A program made the translations under genes and the position numbers. From Fen-999 sp041480065 (GTDB taxonomy: Bacteria > Pseudomonadota > Gammaproteobacteria > Burkholderiales > Rhodocyclaceae), in assembly GCA_041480065.1 (NCBI GenBank), contig JBGOZF010000002.1, forward strand, positions 82,581 to 146,580: a stretch of 64,000 nucleotides of DNA, written 5' to 3'. Positions 63,924 through 64,000 of the stretch are shown here, piece after piece. The notes under the pieces were generated by a model. It did not search any database, was not told the origin of the DNA, and worked only from the letters and a program-made list of their open reading frames with translations. Position 1 is the first letter of the stretch. Each line of letters opens with the position of its first letter.

Positions 63924-64000
63924 TGGCGGAGTGGACGGGACTCGAACCCGCGACCCCCGGCGTGACAGGCCGGTATTCTAACCAACTGAACTACCACTCC
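63924..64000 (-). tRNA. tRNA-Asp (anticodon GTC)
   Basis: The minus strand reads GGAGTGGTAGTTCAGTTGG at its 5' end (64000), CCTGTCACG around the anticodon GTC, GGTTCGAGTCC in the T-arm and CACTCCGCCA at the 3' end. The acceptor stem pairs (GGAGTGG with CCACTCC), and CCA is encoded. The 77-nt length is normal. The 5' end coincides with the window edge. Confidence 0.96.

Overview
The window is GC-rich, densely coded DNA that looks like a chromosomal piece of a respiratory betaproteobacterium (Rhodocyclales or Nitrosomonadales type). This is an inference from gene content: Kdp and Kup K+ uptake, phasin, PEP-CTERM proteins with a PrsT-like TPR protein, many multiheme cytochromes c, and sulfur-linked Hdr genes. 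No 16S rRNA is present, so the genus cannot be fixed.

Region 1 (1-14.1 kb) is a cytochrome island, mostly on the minus strand. Two parallel modules, each an eight-heme membrane-anchored cytochrome c, a four-helix cytochrome b and a membrane-anchored triheme cytochrome c, lie in tandem (12823-9923 and 9659-6294). The downstream module continues into a 24-heme cytochrome built of repeated four-heme units, an NHL beta-propeller protein and an 11-heme cytochrome. A five-heme relative of the 11-heme protein lies on the opposite strand. Together they look like a quinol-to-periplasm electron conduit.

Region 2 (14.2-28.7 kb) holds a PEP-CTERM metalloprotease and a complete potassium block: a 29-aa ORF, kdpF, kdpA, kdpB, kdpC, a CorA-like gene, kdpD and kdpE, with kup divergent. 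An IS630-family element sits exactly in the TTAA where the stop codons of kup and a WYL regulator overlapped, and both stops survive. A VOC/SnoaL gene and tag follow, with a perfect inverted repeat in the regulator's divergent promoter region.

Region 3 (30.2-44.5 kb) is a sulfur-redox island. It runs DUF302 protein, octaheme tetrathionate-reductase-family cytochrome, cytochrome b, monoheme cytochrome c and YeeE/YedE transporter. Next come a sigma-54 activator and, divergent from it behind a good -24/-12 promoter, a small membrane ORF, dsrE-like, tusA-like, mvhD-like, a 910-aa HdrA-GltD fusion, a second HdrA, a winged-helix protein, hdrC and hdrB. It resembles neither canonical sHdr nor Dsr and is the best candidate for an undescribed system: a TusA/DsrE-fed, NAD(P)-linked Hdr complex under sigma-54 control.

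Region 4 (44.5-64 kb) is mainly housekeeping and accessory: a PEP-CTERM protein, PrsT-like TPR protein, TlpA-like thioredoxin, clpB, a broken CoA-transferase fragment, phasin, a double-frameshifted chemoreceptor, moaE/moaD/mobB, an ATP-grasp protein, a DinG/YoaA helicase, metY, an ankyrin protein, a TonB-like protein, a FeoB-like transporter with altered G motifs, a strong terminator and tRNA-Asp.
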